Source: Kiritimatiellota bacterium (GTDB taxonomy: Bacteria; Verrucomicrobiota; Kiritimatiellia; RFP12; UBA1067). Taken from it: 34,105 bases of DNA. The stretch covers positions 1 to 34,105 of the forward strand of contig WRJS01000031.1 in NCBI GenBank assembly GCA_009778475.1. Reading direction: 5' to 3'. The position numbers and the translations under genes were made by a program. Positions 7,718 through 15,574 of the stretch are shown here, one piece after another. Within the stretch, counting starts at the first letter, position 1. Every line of letters begins with the position of its first letter. Below the pieces are notes generated by a model, which made no database searches, was not told the origin of the DNA, and was given only the letters and a program-made list of their open reading frames with translations.

Positions 7718-9682
7718 ATGAAAATGAAAACGCTCATGTTACTGGTCATGGCTGGCTTGCCGATCTTCTGCTCGGCCCAGCGCAACCAATCCGGAAGGGC
7801 AGTGCCTGCCGCGCCGCCGACGTACACACCGCCGAGCGCGCCTGTCCAGACGCGCCAAAGCGCACCGACGTACACGCCGCCCAGCGCGCCTGTCCAGACG
7901 CGCCAAAGCGCACCGACGTACACGCCGCCGAGCGCGCCTGTCCAGACGCGTCAAAGCGCACCGACGTACACGCCGCCCAGCGCGCCTGTCCAGACGCGCC
8001 AAAGCGCACCGACGTACACGCCGCCCAGCGCGCCCGTCCAGACGCGCCAAAGCGCACCGACGTACACACCGCCCAGCGCACCTGTCCAGACGCGCCAAAG
8101 CACACCGACATATACGCCACCGAGCGCGACCGTCCAGTCACGCCAAAGCGCACCGCCGCCCATCAACGTCGCGCGTCCTGAACGGATCGTCGAACGTCCG
8201 GTGACGCCGACCGTCGAGCGCCCTGCCGTCACGCAACCCGCGCGTTCGGAGCAGCGTCCCGTGGAGCGCCCGGTCTCGCCGGTTGCCGAGCGCCCTGTGA
8301 CGCCGATCGCCGAGCGCCCTGCCGTCACGCAACCCGCGCGTTCGGAGCAGCGCCCTGTGGAGCGCCCTGTCTCGCCGGTTGCCGAACGCCCGGCCTTGCC
8401 GAGTGCGAACCACGAGCCTGACCCGTCCGCGCTTTTCAGGGAATACAGCCGGCAACAGGAGTCCCTGCGCCAGACACCCCAACCGGGCCGCCAGCCGTCA
8501 ACGCCGGGAGCGGACAGGCCCTCGCGCGTTGAGACGCCCGTCGTCTCCCCGCGCCCGCCGAGCGGCGGTGACCGGGATCGCATCATGCGGCCCGACCTCT
8601 CGGGACGCTCGTCCTCGTCACCCGGGCGCATCACAGTACCCGAGACGACGACGCTCCGCTCCACGCCCGGCATGGGCCCGACCCGTGACGCGGCCGCCTC
8701 CCTGCGCCACCCCCTGACCACGCAACGCCCCAGCTTCGGCAGCGGCGGCGGTCATAATCCCCTGTCCTCCCCTGCCTCCAGCTTGCGCCCGCAGACGACA
8801 CAGGCACCGGCGGTGGCCTCGCATCGCCAGCCGCCCGCCGCCGCGCCGCATAACCCCCTCCGCCTATCGCGGCCTGTCGCAGACTATGCGCACCGCACGC
8901 CCATGATGGGGCTGGCACGCCCGCTGCCGTCGCCCATCGTCACGCGCCCGGCGGTGTCGTACCCGGTCGCCGCCGCCTATTACCCGACGTACAACTCCTA
9001 TAACTTCTACCCGCGCCCGGCCTACTACGGCTACTACGGGCCGACCGCCTCGCGCGTGCGCATCTCCCCGTGGCTCAGCCTCGCCCCCATCTGGTGGGGT
9101 CCGGTGCTGTACCCCTCCGGGTTCGGCATCTCTTGGTCGAGCGGATCGTTCGGACTATCGTTCTCAACCTCCGCCTACTCCCCATTCTACGCCCACCGCC
9201 CCTACTATGACTCCTGGTACTATAACGGCTGGGGCTACAGCAGCGCGTACTACGGCGGCTGGTCACGCGGCTGGTACGGCGGCTTCTCCTACGTCTATAA
9301 CCCCTGGCCCGTGTACCGCACCCACTACCTCTACTCGCCGCCCACGCTGGTCTATGAGACAGCCTACTCGCAGCCGCCCGCGCAGACCGTCGTCTATCAG
9401 ACCGTGCAGCACCTCGACCAGCCGCTCACCGTCGCGTCCACGCCCGTTACCGCCGTGCCGCCCGCCCAGCACGCGCACGCGGAGCAAGAGGGCTACCGCT
9501 GCTCCTGCGCCTGCGGCTGCAACGGGCAGGTCCCCTGCACCTGCGAGTACCCCTGCGGCTCGGAGTACGACGACGACGAAACGCAGGCCTACCTGCTCAG
9601 CAACAGCTTCGTCTCCTACGCCGTCTCGCTGAACCCCGAAACCATCTGGGCCTCCTATGCCGGGTTCGACCGCATCCAGTAG
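7718..9682 (+). CDS. secreted Pro/Tyr-rich repeat protein with Cys cluster, function unknown
   Basis: I do not recognise this 654-residue protein. It has a signal peptide (MKMKTLMLLVMAGLPIFCSA). Seven 16-residue repeats of the type TYTPPSAPVQTRQSAP follow, then nearly two copies of a 32-residue Glu/Arg/Pro/Val repeat. A long low-complexity Pro/Arg/Ser linker comes next. The C-terminal region is very rich in Tyr, Gly, Ser and Trp (about residues 405-560), and near the end seven Cys lie within 19 residues (595-613), followed by an acidic DDDE. The layout resembles an extended envelope-spanning stalk with a sticky or metal-binding tail. AAGGAGG lies 9 bases before the ATG at 7718 but only 3 before an ATG at 7712, so 7718 is preferred. 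It may be cell-surface, spore-coat-like or matrix material; this is inference. Confidence 0.8.
   Translation: MKMKTLMLLVMAGLPIFCSAQRNQSGRAVPAAPPTYTPPSAPVQTRQSAPTYTPPSAPVQTRQSAPTYTPPSAPVQTRQSAPTYTPPSAPVQTRQSAPTYTPPSAPVQTRQSAPTYTPPSAPVQTRQSTPTYTPPSATVQSRQSAPPPINVARPERIVERPVTPTVERPAVTQPARSEQRPVERPVSPVAERPVTPIAERPAVTQPARSEQRPVERPVSPVAERPALPSANHEPDPSALFREYSRQQESLRQTPQPGRQPSTPGADRPSRVETPVVSPRPPSGGDRDRIMRPDLSGRSSSSPGRITVPETTTLRSTPGMGPTRDAAASLRHPLTTQRPSFGSGGGHNPLSSPASSLRPQTTQAPAVASHRQPPAAAPHNPLRLSRPVADYAHRTPMMGLARPLPSPIVTRPAVSYPVAAAYYPTYNSYNFYPRPAYYGYYGPTASRVRISPWLSLAPIWWGPVLYPSGFGISWSSGSFGLSFSTSAYSPFYAHRPYYDSWYYNGWGYSSAYYGGWSRGWYGGFSYVYNPWPVYRTHYLYSPPTLVYETAYSQPPAQTVVYQTVQHLDQPLTVASTPVTAVPPAQHAHAEQEGYRCSCACGCNGQVPCTCEYPCGSEYDDDETQAYLLSNSFVSYAVSLNPETIWASYAGFDRIQ
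7820..8155 (+). repeat. seven 48-bp tandem repeats within the coding sequence
   Basis: Seven consecutive 48-base units each encode 16 residues of the TYTPPSAPVQTRQSAP type. The first six differ at few bases and the last is more diverged. The near identity at DNA level suggests recent expansion by slippage or unequal crossing-over, with frame always kept. Confidence 0.95.
8216..8392 (+). repeat. 96-bp tandem repeat within the coding sequence
   Basis: Two copies, starting at 8216 and 8312 (the second incomplete), encode a 32-residue unit beginning ERPAVTQPARSEQRPVERPV. The unit is exactly twice the length of the preceding 16-residue repeat. Confidence 0.9.
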
Positions 9683-9722
9683 CCGCGTCACGCTCACGAC
9701 CGCATCAGGCGCCCCGTTCAGC

Positions 9723-10217
9723 ATGGACTGGGGCGCCTTCTCGCCCACCGACACCGCCGTCCTCACCTTCATCCGCCATGACGGGCAGATCCTGCTCATC
9801 CTCAAAAAGCGCGGCCTGGGCAACGGCAAGTTCAACGCCCCCGGCGGCCGCCTCGAGCACGGCGAGACCCCCGAGCAGGCCGCCGTGCGCGAGACCCAGG
9901 AGGAGGTCGGCCTCACCCCCACCGGCCTGCGCCCTGCCGGCCTCCTTGACTTCGCCTTCACCGACGGCTACTCCCTGCGCTGCCACGTCTTCACCGCGAC
10001 CGACCACACCGGGATCCTCGCCGAGACCGACGAGGCCGCGCCCTTCTGGTGCCCCGAGGCCGACATCCCCTACGGCAGGATGTGGAGCGACGACCGCCTC
10101 TGGGTCCCCCTCATGCTCGACGCCAAACCCTTCCGCGCCGCATTCGTCTTTGACGGCGACCTCATGCTCTGGCACACCTTGCGGGTGGAGGCAGGAATTG
10201 CTAATTATGCATTATGA
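9723..10217 (+). CDS. Nudix hydrolase, MutT/MTH1-like
   Basis: This 164-residue protein has a complete Nudix box: Gly42, Glu48, Arg56-Glu57, Glu60-Glu61 and Gly63. The stretch KKRGLGNGKFNAPGGRLEHGE closely follows the pattern of MTH1-type 8-oxo-dGTP diphosphatases, which clear oxidised nucleotides from the pool. The cytoplasmic protein has no signal peptide. The start is uncertain. ATG at 9723 gives the usual short lead before the first strand. ATG at 9657 overlaps the upstream gene by 26 bases and would add 22 residues. Neither has a good ribosome site, and coupling to the upstream gene is possible. Substrate is inferred from the family only. Confidence 0.88.
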   Translation: MDWGAFSPTDTAVLTFIRHDGQILLILKKRGLGNGKFNAPGGRLEHGETPEQAAVRETQEEVGLTPTGLRPAGLLDFAFTDGYSLRCHVFTATDHTGILAETDEAAPFWCPEADIPYGRMWSDDRLWVPLMLDAKPFRAAFVFDGDLMLWHTLRVEAGIANYAL

Positions 10218-10344
10218 ATTATGCATTATGCATTGACACAAGGCTGAAGGCCCTCGGGGAATATCCAATATCCAACAAGGAATATTCAATGTCCAAGTGA
10301 AATGCGCTGCTGTAGGGCGGTCCCGCGAGACGCGGCGGGCCTAC
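10205..10344. repeat. cluster of periodic words and a GC-rich hairpin between converging genes
   Basis: The gap holds three different words in series. The first is ATTATGAATTATGCATTATG, from about 10207. The second is CCAATATCCAACAAGGAATA, from about 10266. The third is GTAGGGCGGTCCCGCG (10312-10327), which pairs imperfectly with CGCGGCGGGCCTAC (10331-10344). The last word contains the rnfE stop codon. No T-run follows, so it is not a typical terminator. Confidence 0.7.
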
Positions 10345-11018
10345 TCCGGAATCTTGCAGAGGGCGCAGTGGCGGCAGTCGAACGCGGCGGGCTCAGGCGC
10401 GGGCCTGCCGTGCTTCCGCGCCGCCGCCTCCTGCAGGCGGTTGATGCCCGCGAGCAGGAGCCCCAGCACGACGAAGCCGCCCGCGGGCAGCACGAACAGG
10501 GTCATGCTGTTGCCGTGTATGTCCGTGAGCGCGAGCCCGCCCCAGAGCGTCACCGAGCCGCCCCCGGCGAACTCGCGTATCGCCCCGATCAGCGCGAGCG
10601 CGAGCGTGAACCCGATGCCCGTCCCGAGGCCGTCCGCCGCGCTGCGCAGGACGCCGCTCTTCGACGCGAAGGCCTCCGCGCGGCCCAGGATGATGCAGTT
10701 GACCACGATCAGCGGGATGAAGATGCCAAGGCTGCCGGCGAGCGCCGGCGCGTATGCCTGCATGAGCAGGTCCACGATGGTCGTGAACGACGCGATGACC
10801 ACGATGAAGCTCGGGATGCGCACCGTGGCGGGGATGAGCTTGCGCAGCGCGGAGATGACGACGTTCGAGCAGGTCAGCACGAACGTGGCCGCGGCGCCCA
10901 TGCCCAGCGCGTTCTCAAGGGAGGTCGTCACCGCCAGCGTCGGGCACATCCCCAGCACCAGCCGGAACACCGGGTTGTCCTTGACGATACCGCGCGAAAA
11001 AACACCGAATATGCTCAT
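10341..11018 (-). CDS. rnfE: RnfE/RsxE-type ion-translocating electron transport subunit
   Basis: This 225-residue integral membrane protein matches RnfE (RsxE/NqrD family). The family subunit helps couple ferredoxin:NAD electron flow to Na+ or H+ transport. Diagnostic stretches are GIVKDNPVFRLVLGMCPTLA, TFVLTCSNVVIS, IPSFIVVIASFTTIVDLLMQAY and PLIVVNCIILGRAEAFASK. About six membrane helices are expected. The C-terminal tail carries CRHCALC, a close Cys trio. AGGAGGG lies upstream of the start at 11018. No other rnf genes (A, B, C, D, G) are adjacent, which is unusual because they normally form one operon. Confidence 0.92.
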   Translation of the reverse strand: MSIFGVFSRGIVKDNPVFRLVLGMCPTLAVTTSLENALGMGAAATFVLTCSNVVISALRKLIPATVRIPSFIVVIASFTTIVDLLMQAYAPALAGSLGIFIPLIVVNCIILGRAEAFASKSGVLRSAADGLGTGIGFTLALALIGAIREFAGGGSVTLWGGLALTDIHGNSMTLFVLPAGGFVVLGLLLAGINRLQEAAARKHGRPAPEPAAFDCRHCALCKIPE

Positions 11019-11383
11019 GCGTCAACATCCCTCCTGTGAACGAAAGTCAAAGCGCATTATTATGGCGCACTTTCGCGTTTTGCGCAACACTAAACTGGAG
11101 GGATTGGGGTGTCGCTGTTCGGCATGGTTACAGCCCCCGAGAAACCGCGCCGGGGGCGCAAGGCCGGGAGCGCAAGGCCTCTGCCTTGCAATGCTTAGCT
11201 TGTTATGCAGGGCGGAAGCCCTGCGCTCCCGGCACTGCGCTCCCGGCGCTGAACTCCCCAAAAAATCCTCTGCCGCATTTTTGTGCTTGCATTTGTCCCG
11301 CGAGAGGGGGATACTGTTCTGTAATCTTCAATAAGGGGTGCGGACGATGAAAACGTTTGCCGGAGGTTTGTTGGCGGGCCTCA
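11019..11383. other. intergenic region with facing GGGAGCGCAAGGC modules
   Basis: No gene is supported in these 365 bases. Two copies of the CAAGGC module face each other at 11163-11194 and 11207-11233, with an extra GCGCTCCCGGC partial copy up to 11248. The right part carries a 24-codon reading frame (11347-11421) with a signal-like start, but it runs into the clpX end and is not convincing. Confidence 0.65.
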
Positions 11384-12628
11384 TCAGTTTTGCCCGTATT
11401 CGCGCACCCTGTCCGCAGTGATGGCAACCGTCTTGCCTTTCAGATTGCCCGGTGCCTCGTACATAATCTCCATCATAAAATTCTCCATGGCCGCCCGGAG
11501 CCCGCGCGCGCCCGTCTTGCGCTTCATGGCCACGCGGGCCATCTCGCGCAACGCCTCGTCCTCGAACGTCAGCTGCACGCCCTCCATCGCGAGCAGCTTC
11601 TGGTACTGCCGCACGAGGCAGTTCTTCGGCTCGGTCAGGATGCGCACCAGATCGCCCTCCGTCACCTCCGCCATGGACGTGATGACCGGCAGCCGCCCGA
11701 CAAACTCGGGAATCAGCCCGAACCGCATCAAGTCCTCCGGCTGGACGTCCAGCACGGCGGCCCGATCCGTTTTCGCGCCCGCGCGGGCGTGGTGGTCGCC
11801 GACCTCCTTGTAGCCGATGGCGCGGTGCCCCTGGCGCTGGCGCACGATGGCGTCCAGCCCGACGAACGCGCCGCCGCAGATGAACAGGATGTTGGCGGTG
11901 TTGATCTTCAAATACTCCTGCTGGGGATGCTTGCGCCCGCCCTGCGGCGGCACGCGCGAAACCGTGCCCTCCAGAATCTTCAGCAGCGACTGCTGGACGC
12001 CCTCGCCGGACACGTCACGCGTGATGGACACGTTCTCCGTCTTACGCGCAATCTTGTCAATCTCGTCGATATAGACGATACCGCGCTCGGCGCGGGGGAT
12101 GTCGCCGTCCGCCGCCTGAATGAGGTACAGCAAAATATTCTCGACATCCTCGCCGACGTAGCCGGCCTCGGTGATGGTCGTGGCGTCCGCAATCGCGAAC
12201 GGCACGTCCAGCATCTTGGCGAGGGTCTTGGCGAAGAGCGTCTTGCCGCACCCCGTCGGGCCGATCATCAGGATGTTGCTCTTCTCGATCTCGACATCCT
12301 TGAACGCATCGTCCATCCCCGCCTGCGGCTGCGTCAAGCGCCGGTAATGGTTGTGGACCGCGACGGCCAGCGCCTTCTTCGTATGCTCATGCCCGATGAC
12401 GTGCTGGTCGAGGAACGCCTTGATCCCGATCGGCGGCGGGACGTTCAGCTTCGGCAACCGCGTGTTCTTGCCCACCGCGGTCTCCTGCGCATCCTTCAAG
12501 ACGCGGGAACACGCCTCCACGCAATCGCTGCAGATGTTCCCGTCCGGGCCGGGGATGATCGCGGGACACTGATCCTCACTCCTGCCGCAGAACGAGCAGA
12601 CTAATTTCGGGGTCGGGCGACGTGCCAT
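11384..12628 (-). CDS. clpX: ClpX, ATP-dependent unfoldase of the ClpXP protease
   Basis: This 414-residue AAA+ protein unfolds tagged substrates and feeds them to ClpP. An N-terminal zinc-binding domain is intact (Cys11, Cys14, Cys33, Cys36). It is followed by Walker A GPTGCGKT (123-130), the pore loop GYVGED (156-161), Walker B IVYIDEID (184-191) and a sensor region [12 protein letters not shown]. The ClpP-docking loop, normally IGF, reads IGY here (271-273). The gene starts three bases after the clpP stop, the classic clpP-clpX arrangement. It is otherwise a normal full-length housekeeping gene. Confidence 0.98.
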   Translation of the reverse strand: MARRPTPKLVCSFCGRSEDQCPAIIPGPDGNICSDCVEACSRVLKDAQETAVGKNTRLPKLNVPPPIGIKAFLDQHVIGHEHTKKALAVAVHNHYRRLTQPQAGMDDAFKDVEIEKSNILMIGPTGCGKTLFAKTLAKMLDVPFAIADATTITEAGYVGEDVENILLYLIQAADGDIPRAERGIVYIDEIDKIARKTENVSITRDVSGEGVQQSLLKILEGTVSRVPPQGGRKHPQQEYLKINTANILFICGGAFVGLDAIVRQRQGHRAIGYKEVGDHHARAGAKTDRAAVLDVQPEDLMRFGLIPEFVGRLPVITSMAEVTEGDLVRILTEPKNCLVRQYQKLLAMEGVQLTFEDEALREMARVAMKRKTGARGLRAAMENFMMEIMYEAPGNLKGKTVAITADRVREYGQN

Positions 12629-12631
12629 AGC

Positions 12632-13246
12632 CTATTTCTCCGCCGAGAGCTTCACCAGCACCTCGTCCACAAGCCCATAGTCCTTCGCCTCGGCGGCGGA
12701 CATGAAGTAATCGCGCTCCGTGTCGTTCGCGACGGCCGCCGCGTCCTTTCCCGCGTGGAACGCGAGAATCTCGTTGAGGCGATCCTTCAGGCGCAGGATC
12801 TCCTTGGCCGCGATGCTGATGTCCGTGGCCTTGCCCTCCGCGCCCCCCCACGGCTGGTGGATCATGATGCGCGCGTTCGGGAGCGCGAAGCGCTTGCCCT
12901 TGCTCCCGGCCGCGAGCAGCACCGCGCCCATGCTCGCCGCCTGGCCGACGCAATACGTCGCGATGCCGCACGTCAGGAACTGCATCGTGTCATAGATCGC
13001 CAGCCCAGCCGTGACCGACCCGCCGGGCGAATTGACGTACACCGAAATGTCCTTCGTCGCGTCCTGCGACTGCAAGAACAGCAGCTGCGCGATAATCACA
13101 TTGCTCACCGCATCATCAATCGCCGAGCCGATGAAGATGATACGATCCTGAAGCAAGCGCGAGTAAATATCCCACGACCGCTCCCCCCTACCCGTCTGCT
13201 CCACGACAATCGGGACCAACATCGAAGCCTGTTCTAAATGATTCAT
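12632..13246 (-). CDS. clpP: ClpP, ATP-dependent protease proteolytic subunit
   Basis: This 204-residue serine protease forms the proteolytic chamber of ClpXP. The catalytic triad is visible as Ser105 (ASMGAV), His130 (MIHQPWGG) and Asp179 (ERDYFM). The start at 13246 is chosen because AAAAGGAACGCT precedes it directly and the protein then begins in the usual place ahead of [14 protein letters not shown]. Upstream in-frame ATGs at 13264 and 13273 are possible but have weaker sites. It is the first gene of a clpP-clpX operon; its upstream region is a dense repeat cluster, so the promoter could not be placed. Confidence 0.97.
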   Translation of the reverse strand: MNHLEQASMLVPIVVEQTGRGERSWDIYSRLLQDRIIFIGSAIDDAVSNVIIAQLLFLQSQDATKDISVYVNSPGGSVTAGLAIYDTMQFLTCGIATYCVGQAASMGAVLLAAGSKGKRFALPNARIMIHQPWGGAEGKATDISIAAKEILRLKDRLNEILAFHAGKDAAAVANDTERDYFMSAAEAKDYGLVDEVLVKLSAEK

Positions 13247-13738
13247 AGCGTTCCTTTTGCTCATACCACCCATTCTCTTTTTTGACAGGATTTCAAGACT
13301 AGCAGGATTAACTTGCTGAAAAAAATCCTCCGTTTCCTTTAACCACAATGGACACAATAGAATGCACAAAGGACACTATTATTGTGCCTATTGTGAAAAC
13401 CATTGTGTCCATTGTGGTTAAAAAACATCCTGTTAATCCTGTTCTAAAAAAAATCCTCCGTTTCCTCCCAGCAGCCACAGATGACGCTGATTTGCACCGA
13501 AAAGGGCATAACCATACCATACCCCTGCGCAAAACGCAAGGAGGAATACCGCTGGGTCTTACGGCAATTCCATCCTCCTTATCTATCAATTCTGATAGTG
13601 TCCATTGTGGTTAGAGAAAACGGAGGATTATTTTTGACAGGATTACCTGTCACCTAACTTATCACTTATCACCTCTCCCTCTGCACCTCTGCGCGAGAAT
13701 AAAAACCGGGTGTTTTCAGCTTCCATGGCGCGGGGGTT
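13247..13738. other. repeat-dense noncoding region upstream of clpP
   Basis: No gene is seen here. The words include GACAGGATTTCAAG (13284) and AGCAGGATTAACTTG, the pair AATCCTCCGTTTCCT (13324 and 13453) with its reverse form near 13618, and GTTAATCCTGTTCTA at 13431. Also present are TTGACAGGATTACCTG (13634), ACTTATCACTTATCACC (about 13658) and CCTCTGCACCTCTGCG (13679). The 21-bp inverted repeat at 13338-13422 is listed separately. A TACACT at 13743 could be a -10 box but has no good partner. Confidence 0.75.
13338..13422. repeat. perfect 21-bp inverted repeat of the CACAATGG word
   Basis: TTTAACCACAATGGACACAA(T) at 13338-13358 is the exact reverse complement of 13402-13422. The 43-base centre contains a second, smaller inverted repeat (GCACAA at 13364 and TTGTGC at 13382). 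A third half-copy, GTGTCCATTGTGGTTA, lies at 13598-13613. Confidence 0.93.
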
Positions 13739-14035
13739 ATGGTACACTATATGCCGACTGTCCCGTGCCAGGCGGGCGGCAAACAAAGGGAAGGGATAAG
13801 GGATTATCTCAAGACGATTCCTATCCCTGAACTCATAGTGGATTACCTTGCCCTATATGATGAAGAGCAAGATGCTTGTGTTGTCCCTGACCTTGGGGCA
13901 GACTACAACGCATTGAAAAAATTGCTTGTCCCCCTTTCCATAGAGTCGTTCGACCCGCGCGAAGCGCAGAAGCCCGATGAGAAAAAACAAGCCGTTGCAG
14001 GTGGCGCCGAAGGCAGGGCGGCGGCGAGCCATAAG
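13739..14035 (+). pseudogene. hypothetical open-frame fragment of distinct base composition
   Basis: The first roughly 95 codons from 13739 (or 13751) read like real protein: LKTIPIPELIVDYLALYDEE and DACVVPDLGADYNALKKLLV. Their codons are noticeably less GC-rich than the neighbours. After about 14035 the frame runs into repeat words and then antisense through the recombinase gene, so the long open frame there is not a protein. I do not recognise the fragment. It may be the front of a decayed gene whose end is the mini-frame at 14083-14184, one frame away. No ribosome site of note. Confidence 0.35.
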
Positions 14036-14036
14036 G

Positions 14037-14285
14037 GAGAATTAGGAATGAGGAATCAGAAATCGGGGGAGAGGAGTCAGGGATGGAGGGCGAACGTCCC
14101 CGTGAGCCGGGCGCCCCCGCTGGCCGCTGGCTCTACCTCGCCGCCCTCGCCGCCCTCTGGCTCATGCGCAGGAGAAAGGGGTGACGCATGTGCCGGGAGT
14201 GCAAGGCTTCCGCCTTGCATTTATTACTTGGCAAGGCAGAAGCCTTGCGCTCCCGGCATCATGCAGGGCGGAAGCACTGCGCATC
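14037..14285. repeat. composite repeat island next to the recombinase
   Basis: In order: an ATTAGGAATGAGGAATCAGA word (14041), the ATGGAGGGCGAACGTCCCCG module (14083), a hydrophobic mini-frame (listed separately), and three GGGAGCGCAAGGC-type copies at 14191-14219, 14230-14258 (reverse) and 14263-14285. The first two of these copies are near-complete inverted partners around a 10-base centre. Confidence 0.8.
14083..14184 (+). other. 33-codon mini-frame resembling a C-terminal sorting/anchor tail
   Basis: The frame reads MEGERPREPGAPAG, then WLYLAALAALWLM, then RRRKG and a stop. The first nine residues are encoded by a repeat module found elsewhere in noncoding DNA. The rest has the shape of a C-terminal protein-sorting tail: a short hydrophobic helix followed by a basic cluster. 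It may be the leftover 3' end of a decayed exported protein. There is no good ribosome site, and an in-frame stop lies at 14032. Confidence 0.3.
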
Positions 14286-14290
14286 CTGTC

Positions 14291-15574
14291 TCACGTCTCC
14301 GTGGCGGGCAGGGGGGGGATGGCTTTGTTGAGCCAGTCGCGCTTGGATTGGACGCTGGCGTGGCTGTACATGTCGTGCATGTTCTGGGGGGCGTGGCCGG
14401 TGAGGCTGTCGGTGATGCCGGAGGGCACGCCTGCCTCGTCCATCTGGGTGATGAAGCAGGCGCGGAAGCTGTGCATCGTGGCGCGGCCGCGGTGGTCGTC
14501 CAGAACCCCCGCGCCGACCATGAGGCGCTTGACGAGCGCGGACAGGCCGTTGGCGTTGCGGTTGTAGGCGTGGTGGAGGTGGGGGAACAGGAAGCCCGCG
14601 GGCCTTCCGCGCGCGCCCCTGAAGCGTCGCAGCAAAATCTTATGCGTGGCGGGCATGATGGGGATCTCGAGGGGCCAGGGCTTCACGCCGCGCGTCTTGG
14701 GGGGGATGTGGAGGAAGAAATCGCGGGCGGGGTTGAAGTCCTCCCACCTGAGCGCGGCGAGCGAGCCGATGCGCATGCCGTACTGCCACGCGAAGGCAAC
14801 GGCGTCGCGCAGGTCTTCGAGCAGGAGGCGGTTGATGGTGCGGCGGCGGTCGAGGGTGTTTTCCTCCTTGTGGCAGCGCGTGATGCGCATGAGGAAGGCG
14901 CCGGCCTCGCTGACGGTGAGGCGGCGGTAGCGGAAAACGCCGTCGCGCGCCTTAGGCTTGAGGCGCAGGCCGGTGTTCCAGGGGTTGGAGCAGTCGGGCC
15001 AGACGGTGTGCCAGATGCGTTTGAGCGTGCTGATGTCCTGGGGGGCGGTTGACTTGCGGGAGAAGATGTGTTTGATGTATTCCTCGGCCATGGGGCGCGT
15101 GACCTCGTCGGCGTAGGCGGCGGTGGACCAGCGCAGGAACGCGTCGAGCTGATGGCGGTAGCATTTGAGGCTTTTGAGCGCGGCCTCGTAGCGTTGCGTG
15201 AAGAGGAACCACACGTCGGAGAGCCTGACGCGTGGCGGCGCAGGGGAGTTGGCCGGGGTCGGCGCGGCTGGCGGCGCGGCGGCCGGCGCGTGGGCAGCGG
15301 CGCAGGCGTTGAGCTGGCGGAAACAGGCGTTGAGGATGGCGAGCATCACGCTGACGGGGGGCCGTGCCGGGGAGGCCGCCAACGCATACGCGCGCGCCTC
15401 GGCCTCTGCCCGGCTTGCGGTGTGCAGGCAGATGCGCGTCCTGCGCTTGGGCGACAGGGGCAGCGGGATTTCCATGTAATAGATGCCGTCCGCCGTGGAG
15501 TCGGCGGACAGGTATTTGCCGTTGCGGCGCTTGTAGAGGCTTCCCTGGAAAGGGCGTATAGAAATCGCTTTCAT
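14291..15574 (-). CDS. tyrosine-type site-specific recombinase
   Basis: This 427-residue phage-integrase-family protein cuts and rejoins DNA through a catalytic tyrosine. The catalytic set is present: Arg268 (YGMRIGSL), Lys293 in PPKTRG, His368-x-x-Arg371 (MHSFRACF), His394 (LTGHAPQ) and Tyr403 (DMYSH). A core-binding domain covers about 115-200, preceded by an Ala/Pro-rich linker (92-114) and an N-terminal arm-type region with IYYMEIPLPLSPKRRTRI. It stands alone among repeats, with no excisionase, phage or transposon genes. Its start has only a weak ribosome site. It may be a solitary integrase, or mark an integrated element whose other parts have decayed. Attachment sites could not be identified. 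Confidence 0.92.
   Translation of the reverse strand: MKAISIRPFQGSLYKRRNGKYLSADSTADGIYYMEIPLPLSPKRRTRICLHTASRAEAEARAYALAASPARPPVSVMLAILNACFRQLNACAAAHAPAAAPPAAPTPANSPAPPRVRLSDVWFLFTQRYEAALKSLKCYRHQLDAFLRWSTAAYADEVTRPMAEEYIKHIFSRKSTAPQDISTLKRIWHTVWPDCSNPWNTGLRLKPKARDGVFRYRRLTVSEAGAFLMRITRCHKEENTLDRRRTINRLLLEDLRDAVAFAWQYGMRIGSLAALRWEDFNPARDFFLHIPPKTRGVKPWPLEIPIMPATHKILLRRFRGARGRPAGFLFPHLHHAYNRNANGLSALVKRLMVGAGVLDDHRGRATMHSFRACFITQMDEAGVPSGITDSLTGHAPQNMHDMYSHASVQSKRDWLNKAIPPLPATET

Noticed and set aside
7820-8155. CRISPR-like spaced repeats
   Set aside because: The 48-bp units are contiguous with no unique spacers and keep the reading frame of a secreted protein.
11347-11421. 24-codon frame with a signal-like start and an AAGGGG site
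   Set aside because: It is very short, overlaps the clpX 3' end by 38 bases and has no further support.
13739-15052. A single 437-residue protein
   Set aside because: Only the first ~95 codons look protein-like; the rest crosses several repeat words and then reads antisense through the recombinase.
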